Part shown: positions 46,940-60,660 of the stretch, piece after piece
Position numbering within the stretch: the stretch's first letter is position 1
How the letters are laid out: every line of letters begins with the position of its first letter
NCBI GenBank assembly: GCA_033675265.1
Contig: JAUJYZ010000324.1
Location: 351,007 to 415,006 of the forward strand
From: Actinostola sp. cb2023
Taxonomy: Eukaryota > Cnidaria > Anthozoa > Actiniaria > Actinostolidae
Direction of reading: 5' to 3'
DNA: 64,000 bases
Translations under genes and position numbers: made by a program
The notes under the pieces: generated by a model
Told to the model about the DNA's origin: nothing
Databases searched by the model: none
What the model saw: the letters and a program-made list of their open reading frames with translations, nothing else

Positions 46940-47906
46940 GACGCGTAGATAACAGTGAAGAACTAATCCCCGACCTCAGTTGTCTTGCTGAGTCATATGA
47001 CCAATCAACCAATCAGAGAACTCCGTGCTGAACTGTGTTACTAATAAGTCGCTATGGGGGGAGGGGGTGGGGTAACATATGGTGTGTGTAGACAATGCGC
47101 AGTTCTCACGACTGTATAAATAGTGTAAACTGTTACATGAGAAAAGTTGAAAGTCGTAATGCACTTCCCAGCTGTGTGGAGAAACCACTTGAAGAATGTG
47201 TCAAAAAATACTTGGTAGTTAATGTCTCATGGTATATTTACACATGTAGTCCGGCAAATAAGGGGGGAGGGGTTGGGGAAAATGGGTGGGGCTTTGGGTT
47301 TAGGTATGGGTGTAAAGGTTTTTTAAAGAATTTTTAGAATTTTTGTAGAGTTTTTTTATTATCGAATAGATTATAGGTAGATAGGTGTCCTCAATTAGTT
47401 TACACTTGTGTAAGCTAGGTAAATTATTGACACGTTAATAAAGGTTATTATTATTATTAAACCTCTGCTATGCGACCATCTCATAGATTTAGATTTTAGA
47501 TTTATTTATAATTAATTTTCTGTTACAAAGATGAATATTCCACTGATTGACCTAGCTGCAAATAAAGCGACCATCGGCCACTAACTTCTTGACGATCAAC
47601 GACCTGAGCTCAATACTTGTGAATGAATGTAGACTGATTTATATATCGTACGATTAATAAAGCAATATTTTTAAAACATTTTAATTACCAATTTTTGCAA
47701 CTGCGTTTCTGAGGATATTTTGAGCTTGGGCTTCCTGTGTCGACACGTGGTTCGAAAGGCGTTCAAAGGTCGTGGCGATCACGCCCTAACACTAACCAAT
47801 CAGAACTGGACGTCGTACACGAATGTCACGTGACAGATCTAGAAGCAGTTTTAATTGGTAGTTTGAAGATTTTCTCTGTCTACATTAATTTACCGTAACG
47901 TATCTA
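46940..47906. other. Intergenic region before the right EndoU gene
   Basis: Mirror of 20518-21481 with almost no differences; no gene is seen. Confidence 0.5.
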
Positions 47907-48169
47907 CAATCGTTTGCAAAATTATTGACACCCCTCTCAAAAAATGGTGCTGAAAATGTTTCAACGTTTATTTGAGTGACTCAAAAGTATCAATCATCCT
48001 TCTCCCCTCCCCCTCAAATCAATGTTGATGTGCTCTTGAAAATGATGTATCGCGTTGGCATTTTGGTCAACATTGAGAGGGGGAATGGGGGGTTTAGAAA
48101 TGAAAGTTATGAAACTTTCAATTGTCCCATTTTGTCAGTGGGGGTGTCAAAACATTTTGCAAACGATTG
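47907..48169. mobile_element. TA-flanked MITE (Tc1/mariner type), right
   Basis: Mirror of 20253-20515, also 263 bp. Confidence 0.72.
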
Positions 48170-48263
48170 TACATAGATATTTACACATTGTACTCTTTGA
48201 CATGTTACAGCTTTGCTGTGCTTCAAACACTAAATGGCATCTACGACTACTACTCACTAATAA

Positions 48264-48957
48264 CCCCATATTTGGTAACGACATTCCATATTTGGTAATA
48301 ATTCCTTATTTGGTAATGACATTCCATATTTGGTAATAATTCCTTATTTGGTAATGACATTCCATATTTGGTAATGACATTCCATATTTGGTTATTATTC
48401 CTTATTTGGTAATGACATTCCATATTTGGTAATAATTCCTTATTTGGTAATGACATTCCATATTTGGTAATAATTCCTTATTTAATTGGTAATGACATTC
48501 CATATTTGGTAATAATTCCTTATTTGGTAATGACATTCCATATTTGGTAATAATTCCTTATTTGGTAATGACATTCCATATTTGGTAATAATTCCTTATT
48601 TGGTAATGACATTCCATATTTGGTAATAATTCCTTATTTGGTAATGACATTCCATATTTGGTAATAATTCCTTATTTGGTAATGACATTCCATATTTGGT
48701 AATGACATTCCATATTTGGTCATTATTCCTTATATGGTAATGCATTCCATATTTGGTAATAATTCCTTATTTGGTAATGACATTCCATATTTGGTAATAA
48801 TTCCTTATTTGGTAATGACATTGCATATTTGGTAATAATTCCTTATTTGGTAATGACATTCCATATTTGGAAATGACATTCCATATTTGGTGACGACATT
48901 CCACATTCGATAATAATGCCTTATTTGGCTACGGAATCCCATATTTGGTATGATTTC
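48264..48957. repeat. CArG-box tandem repeat 3' of the receptor gene, right
   Basis: Mirror of 19465-20158, same unit order. Confidence 0.93.
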
Positions 48958-49039
48958 TTAAAACTCCATGCCATTTTCGATGCTAAAACGAAATCGAAAT
49001 CTGTACAGACTGAGGTTCAAGATAAACGTGTTGAGTTCG

Positions 49040-52000
49040 TTAAGCAATGTGGTAGTCAGAATCCACAAAAACATCATCGTCTTCGTCTTTGATGCTCCAA
49101 CCAAGACTGTGTCTAAAACCTGACGATGAACTTTTAGATTCTCTGCAGGTACTCTTTCTGCTTCCACGATCCTGTGAATGAATGAATGAATGAATGAATG
49201 AATGAATGAATGAATGCATGAATTGTTGGATGGATGGATGGATCGATGGATGGATGGATGGATGGATGGATGAATGGATGGATGAATGAATGAATGAATG
49301 AATGAATGGATGAATGGATGAATGGATGGATGAATGAATGGATGAATGAATGGAAGGATGGATGGATGGATGGATGGATGGATGGATGGATGGATGGATG
49401 GATGGATGGATGGATGGATGGATGGATGGATGGATGGATGGATGGATGGATGGATGGATGGATGGATGGATGGATGGATGGATGGATGAATGAATTGTTG
49501 GATGGATGGATGGATGGATGGATGGATGGATGAATGAATGGATGGATGGATGAATGAATGAATGAATGGATGGATGAATGAATGGATGGATGGATGGATG
49601 GATGGATGGATGGATGGATGGATGGATGGATGACTGGATGGATGAATGACTGGATGGATGGATGGATGGACGAATGGATAGATGGATGAATGGAGAGATG
49701 GGTGGATGAATTGATTAATGGATAGATGAATGAATGGATGAATGAATGGATGGATGAATTTATGAATGGATGAATGAATGAATGAATGAATGATTCCTTC
49801 TCACCTTCAATCTGTTCACAATTATCTCTAAATCCTGTGGCCACGTGTACCTCACGCCCATCCACGGTGGCAGCCCGTCAGGTACTCTATTATTCATCCA
49901 CAGACACACAATCTTAGAAGCGCTCTTATTCTTAGTGTAGATGTTCCCAATCAATTGGATCTCAAACCAAACTCGTGTATCTTCACTGGGAGTTTTACTT
50001 GGAATGGCTGCGGCCCCTTTTTGGCATATTTTGATATAGTTTGGTGAGCATAGTACGATGACCGTGGAAGAGTTAGCGATCTGGTTCTGCGCCCATCTGT
50101 CAGGGCCTTGTTCTATGAGTTCTGTAGAGTGCATCTCGTTCATTTTCACGTCGTAGCCCATGTTACTGAGGGTGTGTATTAAGACAAGTACGATTTCCAT
50201 GTATGCATCGTCTTCGTGGAAGTACGACACGTAGCACTTCGTGGCTTCTTCTATGATTGTCACTTTGAAAAGAGAACAACTTTGGTGAGACGTACACCAG
50301 GGGTGGGGGGTGAAAGGGTCACCATGGAAACTAGTAAGGAGGAGAGGTACCGGGGTGGACGTACCCCCCGTGTATACCGGCACTTTATCTTACTATTGTG
50401 TGACCACTGTCACACAACAATCAAAACTCTAGCGTGACATCTTTTCACTATATAGTGTGCCATCCTTTCTTTCTTCCTTCCTTCCTCCTTCCTTCCTTCC
50501 TTCTTTCCATCCTTCCTTCCTTCCTTCCTTCCTTCCTTCCTCCTTTCCTTCCTTCCTTCCTTCCTTCCTCCCTTCCTTCCTCCCTTCCTTCCATCCTTCC
50601 TTCTTTCCTTCCTTCCTTCCTTCCATCCTTCCTCCTCCCTCCCTTCCTTCCTTCCTTCCTTCCTTCCTTCCTTCCTTCCTTCCTTCCTTCCTTCCTTTCC
50701 TTCCTTCCTTCCTTCCTTCCTTCCTTCCTTCCTTCCTTCCTTCCTTCCTTCCATCCTCCTTCCTTCCTTCCATCTTTCCTTCCTCCCTTCCTTCCTTCCT
50801 TCCATCCTTCCATCTTTCCATATTTTCCTTCCTTCCATCTTTCCTTCCTCCCTTCCTTCTTTCCTTTCTTCCATCCTGCCTTCATCCTTCCAGCCATCCT
50901 CTCTTCCTTCAACCCACTGTCACGCAACAATCAAAACCCTAGCGTGACATCCTGTATAATCTATTCTTACGTTCGGACTGGGTTTGCGTCATTTGTTTCC
51001 TTCGATTCCGTCCCAAGCGTTCAATGTAACGCAACCAAATATCCTCAGCCATGTGAACTCGTACGTTTAGTTTCCAGGCCACCGCGACAGCCACGAAGAG
51101 TGCCACGCCCACGCAAGACCCGACAACAATGGCCGCCAAGAACGATGGAGAAACTGTCAGTAAATAACAGAAATAATCAGACTAATACACTCCCCTCCCC
51201 TCTGAGGGAGAGTCGTACATTGCTACACAGTGACCCTTGTCACGCTTGTCACGCAATCTCCAAGTAACGCTCGCTTTTAGCCGTTGCGTGACAAGTCGCG
51301 TGACTGAAAACTTGCCTAGTGTAATTTTGACAGTTTTTGTTTAATATTGTTGCCATAGCAACCCTGGACTGAAAATATTACCTGTGACGTCAGAAGGCCA
51401 AGTTGCGTCAACCATGAACAGCGGTTGCTCTATTGAGAACAATACAAAGCCGTCATTCTCGTGATCATAGCCTGCGTAGCTGGCGGTCAGCGGATATGGG
51501 AGGGAGAGAGAGAGAGCTAGATAGCCTAACACTAGAACCAACAGCATTTATGTATTCTTACTTGGTCTCGCAGAGACACGAAGTTTGTATCCAACACTCT
51601 TCTTGAGAGGGTAGGTGGAGACCTTTGAAAACATACCAAATATGGAATTTTGTTACCAAATATGGAATTAATTTCGCTACCAAATGTGGAATTTTGTTAC
51701 CAAATATGGAATTTTGTTACCAAATATGGAATTTTGTTACCAAATATGGTATTTTGTTACCAAATATGGAATTTTGTTACAATATACTTAAAAGAAACCA
51801 TGCAGAAGACCTACGTTGAGTTGAATGGCTTGAGGATATTTCCATATATTGGAAGACTCGATCAAGAAGAACGTTTGATCCTGAAATCGAACACATAGTT
51901 TAAGTTTATAAATGAGCGGCCACGAACAACAACACTCCACTGGTATACGTCGGATCAAACAATGATCTAACTGGTTCGCAAATTAAGAAATAGGTTAAAT

Positions 52001-53356
52001 GAAGAATAACCAATACGACGTAGAATATTTCGGATTTAATTTTGCACAATATTTCGACTAGCCATACTAGTCTTCATCAGGTGCATATGAGATTTTACAA
52101 GTGACTTGACTATATATAATGGTAAAAAGGAAATGACGTTTTAGTATATGATATGATAGCGAGAGATAAGTAACGGTGTAACTGATTAGTAGGTTTCATC
52201 GCGTTTATTAAGGCCATTAGGTTCAAGAGTGTTAGCACGTGTTATGAGATAAGCTTCTTTGGCTTTGCGAATAGCATCACGAGAAGAGAAAATTTGTTCT
52301 AAAGGAATTAAAAGGATATTAGATGCAGAGTGGTCAGGGTTAGATAGAAAATGTTCAGATGCAGTAGTGGGTTTGGATTTACTAGAAGGTTTGTCAACTG
52401 TCCTACGATGTTCATCCAATCTACGTGATTTGCTAGTCAAATCCAAACTACCGTCAGATAACTCCAACACTGCTTCCAATCACAATCCAGGTTCTTTTCG
52501 TTGTGGACAAAACTGTTTAACTTGCCCTTACATTTCCGATAACTGCACCCAATATACTTTTACTTCTACGGGTGAAACCAGAACCATTACTACACACATG
52601 GACTGTAACACAAAAAACGTAATTTACATGATTCAATGTACTAAATGTCACAAACAGTACATTGGTGAAACCAAACGTAGACTCAAAGACCGCTTCAACG
52701 AACATCGTAGGACAGTTGACAAACCTTCTAGTAAATCCAAACCCACTACTGCATCTGAACATTTTCTATCTAACCCTGACCACTCTGCATCTAATATCCT
52801 TTTAATTCCTTTAGAACAAATTTTCTCTTCTCGTGATGCTATTCGCAAAGCCAAAGAAGCTTATCTCATAACACGTGCTAACACTCTTGAACCTAATGGC
52901 CTTAATAAACGCGATGAAACCTACTAATCAGTTACACCGTTACTTATCTCTCGCTATCATATCATATACTAAAACGTCATTTCCTTTTTACCATTATATA
53001 TAGTCAAGTCACTTGTAAAATCTCATATGCACCTGATGAAGACTAGTATGGCTAGTCGAAATATTGTGCAAAATTAAATCCGAAATATTCTACGTCGTAT
53101 TGGTTATTCTTCATTTAACATAGTTTAACGATAAATCGACGAATCGATCAGAGGGAACGCGCATGTATTATCGATACCTTTGAAACAAGATCACAATAGT
53201 GCGATCTGCCTGTTTGCCATATGACCACGTAGTGAGACCAGTTCTTAGATGAATCGCTGGCTGAGGAAATACACAAAAGAAATTATTATTTTTATTATTA
53301 TTATTATTACTCGGGCCCAGGCCGCAGGCCGCCCGAGTTAGAAAATGCGGATTTCG

Positions 53357-53388
<32 letters not shown>

Positions 53389-54199
53389 TTTGTTCGGCTT
53401 CAAAATGACGAGTATGCGACGTATTTAATCGTATCCGGAGTTTCAAGATTACTCCGCAGATTTGAAAAGATAAAGGAGACACAGGACTCAAGTAGATTAT
53501 GAATCTTAGTTTTGAAAGCAGCTGTAGATCTTCAAGCTATTAAAAGGTCAGGATTCTAGTTCATCGTTCAATGACTAGAAGTGGTAAAAGGACTAGAAGC
53601 TCGCTTAAAATATTTTTTTTTTTTTAAACAAACGCGAGGCCGTTATCGGAACCATCTGACCTATGCAACCTCAAGACGTATCATGTTCGTACTCACCGGA
53701 CTAATAGTCTCCCTCGTCACTCAACTGTCACTGATTGTCATGACGTCAGAGAAATTATATTGTATTGAAGAAGATGTCCTTGTTTTATTCGACGTTCGAA
53801 CCGTAACTCGAACCCGAACTCGATTCCAAACTCGACGTTTCGGGATCTGAAGCTAGAGAGGGGGCCTTTACACAAACTCATCAAAATCAAATCAATTGAA
53901 CTCAAAGTCAAAAGGTAATCAAATGAACTCAAAGGCAAATCAAATGAACTCGACACATACATGTATATACATAGTCTCCCTCGTCACGCAACTGTCAGTC
54001 ATTGTCAGGTCTCTCCTCGCGCAGCTGACATTGTCCTTGTTCTTCAACCAACTGGCATTCATTTTCAAGTACTTCCTCGAACAACTGACATTTTCCTTTT
54101 CACAATGCCCGAGTGAACGCTCATTGAGCGTCTTGTTATTTTTATTATTATTATTATTATTTTTATTATTATTATTATATTATTTTTATTTTTATTTTT

Positions 54200-54230
<31 letters not shown>

Positions 54231-54768
54231 TTATTATTATGAATCAAAACCATCATTCTATCCATTCTTCCATCAATTCCTTCGTCCATCCATCCATCCA
54301 TCTTTCCATTCATTCATCTATCCATCTATTCATCCATTCATTCATCCATTCATTCTTTCATTTTCCTTTCGCTAAGCCATCCATCCATCCAGAGTTCATA
54401 TCAATCAGCTGTTAAGTCCTTGATCGAGTCTCATTATTTGCCTTCGATTGAGGGGCAAAACTGCCCCCCTCCCCCCTGTGCTATCAAGCGAGAGTATTCT
54501 ATTGAAAGGTGCAATTCAGCTGATTAAAATTCCCCATGAGACCGGAAATGACGTAAGTCTAGATACTAACCAATGAACGGGCTCCAGGTGACATTAATGT
54601 AATAGTACGTAGTATTTGCAGTCTCCATTCTGTAAAAGTTAACATCGATTCCTTCCACCATCCCGACAAAGTCACTGGTTGCCTCGTCAAACATCTGTTG
54701 ACACCCTACGTTGGATAATAATAATAGTAATAATAATAATAGTTATAATAATAGTAATGATAATAATA

Positions 54769-54827
<59 letters not shown>

Positions 54828-57800
54828 TGAATAAGAAAAATCAGCGATAATAAGTTACGACGTTTCGACATCGTCAGATGTCATTATCAAGTAAATGTAA
54901 ATGTCATATTATTATTATTATTTAATAGTAATAGTCATGATGATGATGATGATGATAATAATAATATAATAATAATAATAATAATAATAAGCGCTTTATT
55001 CAAAGAATTTGTACATCTGTGAAATTAAATAGAAACTAAAATGAGCCGACAAAAAAAGCAGAAAAAAGAAAGGTTGAAGTATACAGCTATTTCAAAAAAG
55101 GTTGGTGAAGGTTTTCTTGCATGTTGCATACCAAGCCCGAAATGTATTGTGGATCATATGTAAATAATGTCAGCATGCACATACAGAAGAAAATATGCCA
55201 GCTCCATATATCGCGAAGACAAAGTTTGGGAAAATTCCCAGAGTCCACATTGTTGTGACCTTTCGCTGATTCCATTCCTATTGTCCATACTGCACTTCGG
55301 GCTTGGTATGTAATAGGTTAAATGAAGAATAACCAATACGACGTAGAATTATTCGGATTTAATTTTGCACAATATTTCGACTAGCCATACTAGACGTCTT
55401 CATCAGGTGCATGTGAGATTTTACAAGTGACTTGACTAAATATAATGGTAAAAAGGAAATGACGTTATAATACATGATCGGGCTCCTGACATGATATGAT
55501 AGCGAGAGATAAATAATGGTGTAACTGATTAGTAGGTTTCATCGCGTTTATTAAGGCCATTAGGTTCAAGAGTGTTAGCACGTGTTATGAGGTATGTAAG
55601 ATGCAACAAAACCTTCACCAACCTTTTTTGAAATAGCTGTACATAGAGGAAGATATGAATGATATTTTCGAGTGATAAAACAACATTTTACGAACGAGCG
55701 CTGACCCAACGCAGTAGCGGAGGAGATCTGACGACGCAGGAGGGTGGGGTGGGAAGACTATAATGAAATCAAAGATGTTTTCTCTTCCCCACCCCCACCC
55801 TCTGCGTATTTCTGTACACCGATAATTCCTTGGTAGTTTATTTACCTATAGCTTTGGTTTCGTTGTGGATTTCTGAACAGAGTCGTCCATTGCTGATGTT
55901 TCTGTCATCTATACGAAAAAATGACAAACTTGCTCACCCCTCCCCTGCATTGAAATGAAATCTCAGCCATAGGGGGAGAGGCTAAGAAGTGGATATTTAC
56001 ACCCTCACCCTCCCCGACGGGACAAGTTCTTAGGCACCAGGGGAGGAAAAGAGGCGGATATTCTCACCCTCACCTTCCCCGACGGGAGGAGATCTCTTAG
56101 GCACCAGGGGAGAGGAAAAGAGGCGGATATTCTCACCCTCACCTTCCCCGACGGGAGGAGATCTTAGGCACCAGGGGAGAGGATAAGAGGCGGATATTCA
56201 CATCCTCACCCTTACCCTCCCTACTCCCCGACGGGGAGAGGCATCGCACAGAATTCTATTGTCTTTTGGGGCATGTACTTACAGTCGAACGATTTCTAAA
56301 GGCGTCATTAATATGCATGAAATGACGCGAAACTGAAACGCTGTCGAACAACAGATCAATCTCGCGCCAACAATTAGGCCAAGTCCCGTACGTGTCCCGT
56401 GTCCCTTGATTCTGTGCGATGAAAAGAGGCGGATATTCTCACCCTCGCCCTCCCCTACGGGAGGAGATCTTAGGCACCAGGGGAGGGGTAAGGGGTTTGG
56501 TTTACGCTTGTGTGTTTTTGACGGTGGAATGACGTCATGATCTTTTATCTGCGTTGATGGTTGTGTACTTGTCTCCAAGATTTAAATTTCTTACTTAATT
56601 TCAAGGTTATATTTGTCATATCGTTTGACAGTCGCACTTAACTACTATTTTACGGTTTGATCTCTGAGTCAACAGTGTCGAGAAAAGATCAACACTGCGA
56701 CAGACAGTTTGATGTATGTAAATGTGTTCTCTAGTCTTATATCCGGTCACTGAGTCGCTGAGATGAATTTCATGTGGATCGAAAATACATATTAGCTGAA
56801 TGTCAACGAAGCAAGACAACGAATGAATTCAAGAAAGGCAATCGATGAGCTGAGAACAACAAGTCTTAGTGAATAACAGAGACACGAAAGAAACTATGAA
56901 AGAAAGAGAAAAAGAAGTAGAAATGAAAAAGGCAAAAAGAAGTTAAGAAAAGAAAGAATGAATGGATGGATGGATGGATGGATGAATGGATGAATGGATG
57001 AATGGATGAATGGATGAATGAATGGATGAATGGATGAATGGATGGATGGATGGATGGATGAATGGATGAATGAATGGATGAATGAAAGAATGGATGGATG
57101 GATGAATGAATGGATGGATGAATGGATGGTTATAACATAGCATTGATATAACGCGCGCTCTGATTGGCTAATTAGCGTGCGCGAGCGTGCATCCATAACT
57201 CAATGGACGCACGCTCACGTCATCGGCATAGCGCGCGCTCTGAAATCAATTGGAAAATAAAATTGTTTTATTTGAATTTGCAGTAACTATGTTGTAAAAG
57301 GAATGGTCAACGCTTCAGCTGTGCGTCCATCGAGTTATGGATGCACTTGGTCGGCTGCTAAGCACTCAAGAAGCTAGAGTCACACTCGGCTACGCCTCGT
57401 GCGACTCTTACGCTTCTCTCGTGCTTAGCAGCCTCCCGCGTGCATCCATAACTCGATGGACGCACGCTGAGCGTTGACCATTCCTTCAATGGATGAATGG
57501 ATGGATGGATGGATGGATGAATGGATGAATGGATGGATGGATGAATGGATGAATGGATGAATGGATGAATGAATGAATGAATGGATGGATGGATGAATGA
57601 ATGAATAAATGGATGAATGGATGGATGAATGAATGGATGGATGAATAAATGGATGGATTTATGAAAGTACCTAAGAAGAAATCAAGATAATAACAAGTCA
57701 GTCTATTACTTCGTTATGACGTATGTTATCGTGACACATGATAAGCTCACAGGAACTAAAACTATCGCTCACCTGACCCTTCAGACATAACACACTTTTC

Positions 57801-59520
57801 GATACAGCTAGATGTGCTGTCGTTCTAAATAAACATATCAATATAATTAGAAAAAGCAATGGAAGGAAAATGAAAGAGCGGGAAGGAAAGAGAAGAAAAA
57901 TGAAAAAATAGAAAACGAAAAAATGGGACGAAAAGAAAAGCAAAAAAAAAAAAATTAGGAAGGAACGAGAACGGAAATTGAAAATAGAAAACGAAGAAGT
58001 GGGACAAAAAAGGAAAGAAAAGAATAGTAGAAAATTAAAATGAGAGAAACTTAGCTCCGTAATTGTTTAAATATATCGCGCGCACAACTGTCCAATCACA
58101 TTTAACGTTCTATGGATCTTATTCAGTCACCTCTACATAATCAACATTGATCAGTTCAGGTTAAAACTATTTCCGAAATAATTCATTATCGTGGTAGTCA
58201 GTACTACTACTGACTACTATATGATGAATCATTTCGGAAATAGTTTTAGCCTGCGGGCTTCCTTTCCCTCCTCAAAACTAAATTACACTCTTAATTACAC
58301 CATCTCAATGTTATAATCCATCGGCAATAATCGCGTGGTTTAAGGGCTGGCGATATGAAGTTTCCGTTTGATTCCGTGTTGAAAGCGTGTGTTTTTTTTT
58401 TTTCGTGATCGTTATTTACCGTGAATTGTCGTTTACCACCTCCAATAAGCGACCACCTTACCTGACAACAAGGGTGATCGCTTACGAGAGTTTCGACTGT
58501 ATCTAAGTCAAACACTGTAATTATTACCACTTGTGAGCGACCACCTTACCTGACAACAAGGGTGACAACAAGGGTGGTTATTATAAGTGAGCACAATAAA
58601 GTTGTTATCGCTTACGAGAGGTTCGACTGTAATCATTTTCGATTCTATTATAGTTGATTTGAAAGTGAATGATAAAAAAAAGGTTTCATTTTCCATGTGC
58701 GAAACCATCAGTCAAGTAGATGACCGTAAGTAGGATTGGAATCTAAAACATTTCAACCATTTAATCACAGTAAATAGCAGTGTGTACACGATCATAAACG
58801 TACTTATTAACGCACTTAGATATAAATTAGAGACGTAAGACACAACGTACATAAACCCGAGCGTTCTTTCTAAACGAAATAAGCGCGAAGATCGCAATCA
58901 TGTTTTTTCAAAAGTGTAAAGACTACGGAGTGGACAAAGACCACTAACTGAAATTCACTCATATGAAGTGCGTTCACATTAAAATTATTTCCACTCTCTA
59001 CGGGTCCCTCTTTTCTGCTCTTTGAAACTTCACCTCAACACAAACAAGAGATGTCTGTACGCGACGTTATTACAGTGTTAATCAGGTCTACATCAATTTG
59101 AAACATGAGTGGTTTGAGAAGTATAAATTGCTTGACAACTTTCGGGTCATAATATCCGGTCTCTGTACGTAAATTATACGGCATTAATTTACTAGTTCTT
59201 CAGCTCTTTCCACCCACTAACATAATTTCGCGCTTTATAAATTTCATGTTTAACACAAGAATTGAAAGATTATGAAGCAACAAAACAGCTCCCGAAGCGC
59301 TCAATCTTTTAGTACCGGCCATACACCGTTTACACTGGGCTTACAACAAGGTTCCATGTCGAGTTGGTTTTACCTTAGTAGCTGCTGTTGTAGGAGACTC
59401 CAGTTGATTTCCACTTCTATGCTGAGCACAACAGAGTTCTTTGCATGTTTCTGTGGCAATACCCAATGCAATAGAACCAAGTACAGCTACAACACACACT
59501 ACTGACTTTATCCGGAGCAT
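49040..59520 (-). CDS. IL-17 receptor-like single-pass receptor with SEFIR domain, right copy
   Basis: Mirror copy, 489 residues. Exons in transcript order: 59520-59374, 57824-57773, 55908-55846, 54705-54571, 53260-53178, 51880-51815, 51622-51562, 51471-51382, 51153-50971, 50262-49805, 49171-49040. Splice sites and lengths match the left copy, except exon 1, which is 3 nt longer. In exon 1 this copy has changes near residues 4-8 including one extra codon, a D-to-E change after the signal peptide, and an R-to-Q change after the Cys-Cys pair. The exons compared further inside (transmembrane, SEFIR, tail) appear identical. The reading frame is intact, so both copies could be functional if both are real. 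Confidence 0.87.
49176..49790. repeat. (GATG/AATG)n microsatellite filling receptor intron 10, right
   Basis: Mirror of 18635-19246. Confidence 0.95.
50457..50915 (-). repeat. (GGAA)n microsatellite, receptor intron 9, right
   Basis: Mirror of 17505-17960, with several one-base gaps relative to the left. Confidence 0.95.
51626..51772. repeat. CArG-box tandem repeat, receptor intron 6, right
   Basis: Mirror of 16650-16796. Confidence 0.92.
51994..53119 (+). mobile_element. Penelope-like element 3' fragment in inverted configuration (GIY-YIG), right copy
   Basis: Mirror of the left fragment, but with the coding core intact. From about 52,410 to 52,927 a single frame covers the linker ([23 protein letters not shown]), the GIY-YIG segment and the natural end NKRDETY-stop. 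The first 51 codons of the open frame (from 52,259) are antisense of the inverted arm and not genuine. The fragment lacks reverse transcriptase and cannot move by itself. Inverted and 5'-truncated partial copies are typical of Penelope insertions. Confidence 0.78.
54136..54390. repeat. (ATT)n and (ATCC)n repeats, receptor intron 4, right
   Basis: Mirror of the left block, with one extra ATT triplet. Confidence 0.92.
54714..54992. repeat. (AAT)n triplet repeats, receptor intron 3, right
   Basis: Mirror of 13434-13712. Confidence 0.93.
55084..55639. mobile_element. TA-flanked MITE interrupted by a Penelope fragment, right
   Basis: Mirror copy: Penelope fragment at 55313-55590 with the same 8-bp duplication. 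Same nesting as on the left, so both insertions predate the separation of the arms. Confidence 0.75.
55925..56495. repeat. GC-rich repeat of about 67 bp, receptor intron 2, right
   Basis: Mirror of 11926-12490. Confidence 0.85.
56957..57130. repeat. (GATG/AATG)n microsatellite, receptor intron 2, right
   Basis: Mirror of 11272-11470. Confidence 0.95.
57298..57486. mobile_element. 190-bp foldback element, receptor intron 2, right
   Basis: Mirror of 10916-11105. Confidence 0.7.
57487..57664. repeat. (GATG/AATG)n microsatellite, receptor intron 2, right (second block)
   Basis: Mirror of 10738-10915. Confidence 0.95.
58158..58252. mobile_element. 95-bp foldback element, receptor intron 1, right
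   Basis: Mirror of 10147-10241. Confidence 0.65.
58430..58640. mobile_element. Mariner/pogo-like MITE copies, receptor intron 1, right
   Basis: Mirror of 9736-9990, about 40 bp shorter because a partial unit is missing near 58,425. Confidence 0.6.
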
Positions 59521-59854
59521 ATCATAGAATCGTTCCTCTTCTACGTTGCATCGCTGTAGCTAGAGAGCAGTGAACTCAGATTAACTTTACATTCACCTCG
59601 ATGGAGAGTATATAATCTCTGTGAAAGTGTAACAAAAACACTTCCACGAGGAACTAACCAATAATTGTGACGCTTTGCATGAATTTTCTTGATATGTGTA
59701 ACTAAACACCGATTAGTTGTCCGCGTTGGAATATATGTGTCTTGGTGTGCTCCTGGGGAGTGGGGTGGGGGTTTTAACTCGCCACTGGCCGGATTAGGCG
59801 TAGCTTCCTACTCGTCACGTGACGGAACTAAAAACCGCTGTTTAGGAGGTAGCT

Positions 59855-59949
59855 TAGTCTCCTTCGCATCCGTTTTTAGTTCCGTCACGTAACGCTCTCG
59901 GACCGAGAGCGTTACGTGACGGAACTAAAAACGGATGCGAAGGAGACTA
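59855..59949. mobile_element. 95-bp perfect hairpin insertion, present only in the right arm
   Basis: Two 47-bp arms are exact reverse complements around a single central A (59,902). The ends read TAGTCTCCTTCGCATCCG and its complement. A 9-bp duplication GAGGTAGCT flanks it (59846-59854, 59950-59958). The left arm has the empty site, with one copy of this sequence (reverse strand, around 8477-8486). Confidence 0.85.
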
Positions 59950-59957
59950 GAGGTAGC

Positions 59958-60074
59958 TAGCCTGCGAATACAGCCGCTTTTTTTTCGCTCGCCACAGGGG
60001 TCTCCCGAAAGAAGCGTTTTCTTTCGGCAAGACCCCTGTGGCGAGTGAAAAAAAGCGGCTGTATTCGCAGGCTA
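59958..60074. mobile_element. Foldback MITE, 9-bp TSD (Mutator-like), right
   Basis: Mirror of the left 114-bp hairpin (117 bp here), with its target duplication GGAGGTAGC after it at 60075-60083. The other copy of the duplication is disrupted by the 95-bp hairpin insertion next to it. Confidence 0.72.
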
Positions 60075-60660
60075 GGAGGTAGCTTGCGTTACAGCCGGCA
60101 CCAAACACCCGCTTTCGAGCAACCGGGCCCTGGCGGTCCAGAATATGATCATATATATATGGACTATCTACAGATCAGTATGTAGTACAAGCACAGTTCG
60201 ACCCTAGTTTTGCAACCATTAAAATAGACAATGAACAACTATAAGTTGTTCTGGGTTTCAAAACTTTCTAGCGGGTCTAAAACAAGCTCTGAGAATGTGC
60301 ACGTTACGTCAAAGTCGCCATATTGGTTCACAAACTGACGGCATCCAACTGATGACGGCAGGAGGCTGAGGCTGCATCTCTCAAGGGATTTTCGGTCAAG
60401 TGCGGTTGTACCCCAAGAATACAGGAAACCGGTCGCCTGACTGGACAGCAAATAGGATTGTCTGGTCTCATTGCTGTCCGACAATTGTATATAAAGATAA
60501 AAAGAAAAAGGCAAAGAGAGAAGAAAAGTATCGATTCCTGGTTTCAAAACCATTACCTAGTATAACCCGCCAAAAAAAAAAGAAAAAAAAGAAAATGAAG
60601 AAACGAGAAGAAAAACAAGAAGAAAGAAAAAAAAAGAAAAAAAAAAAAAAAAAAAAAAGT

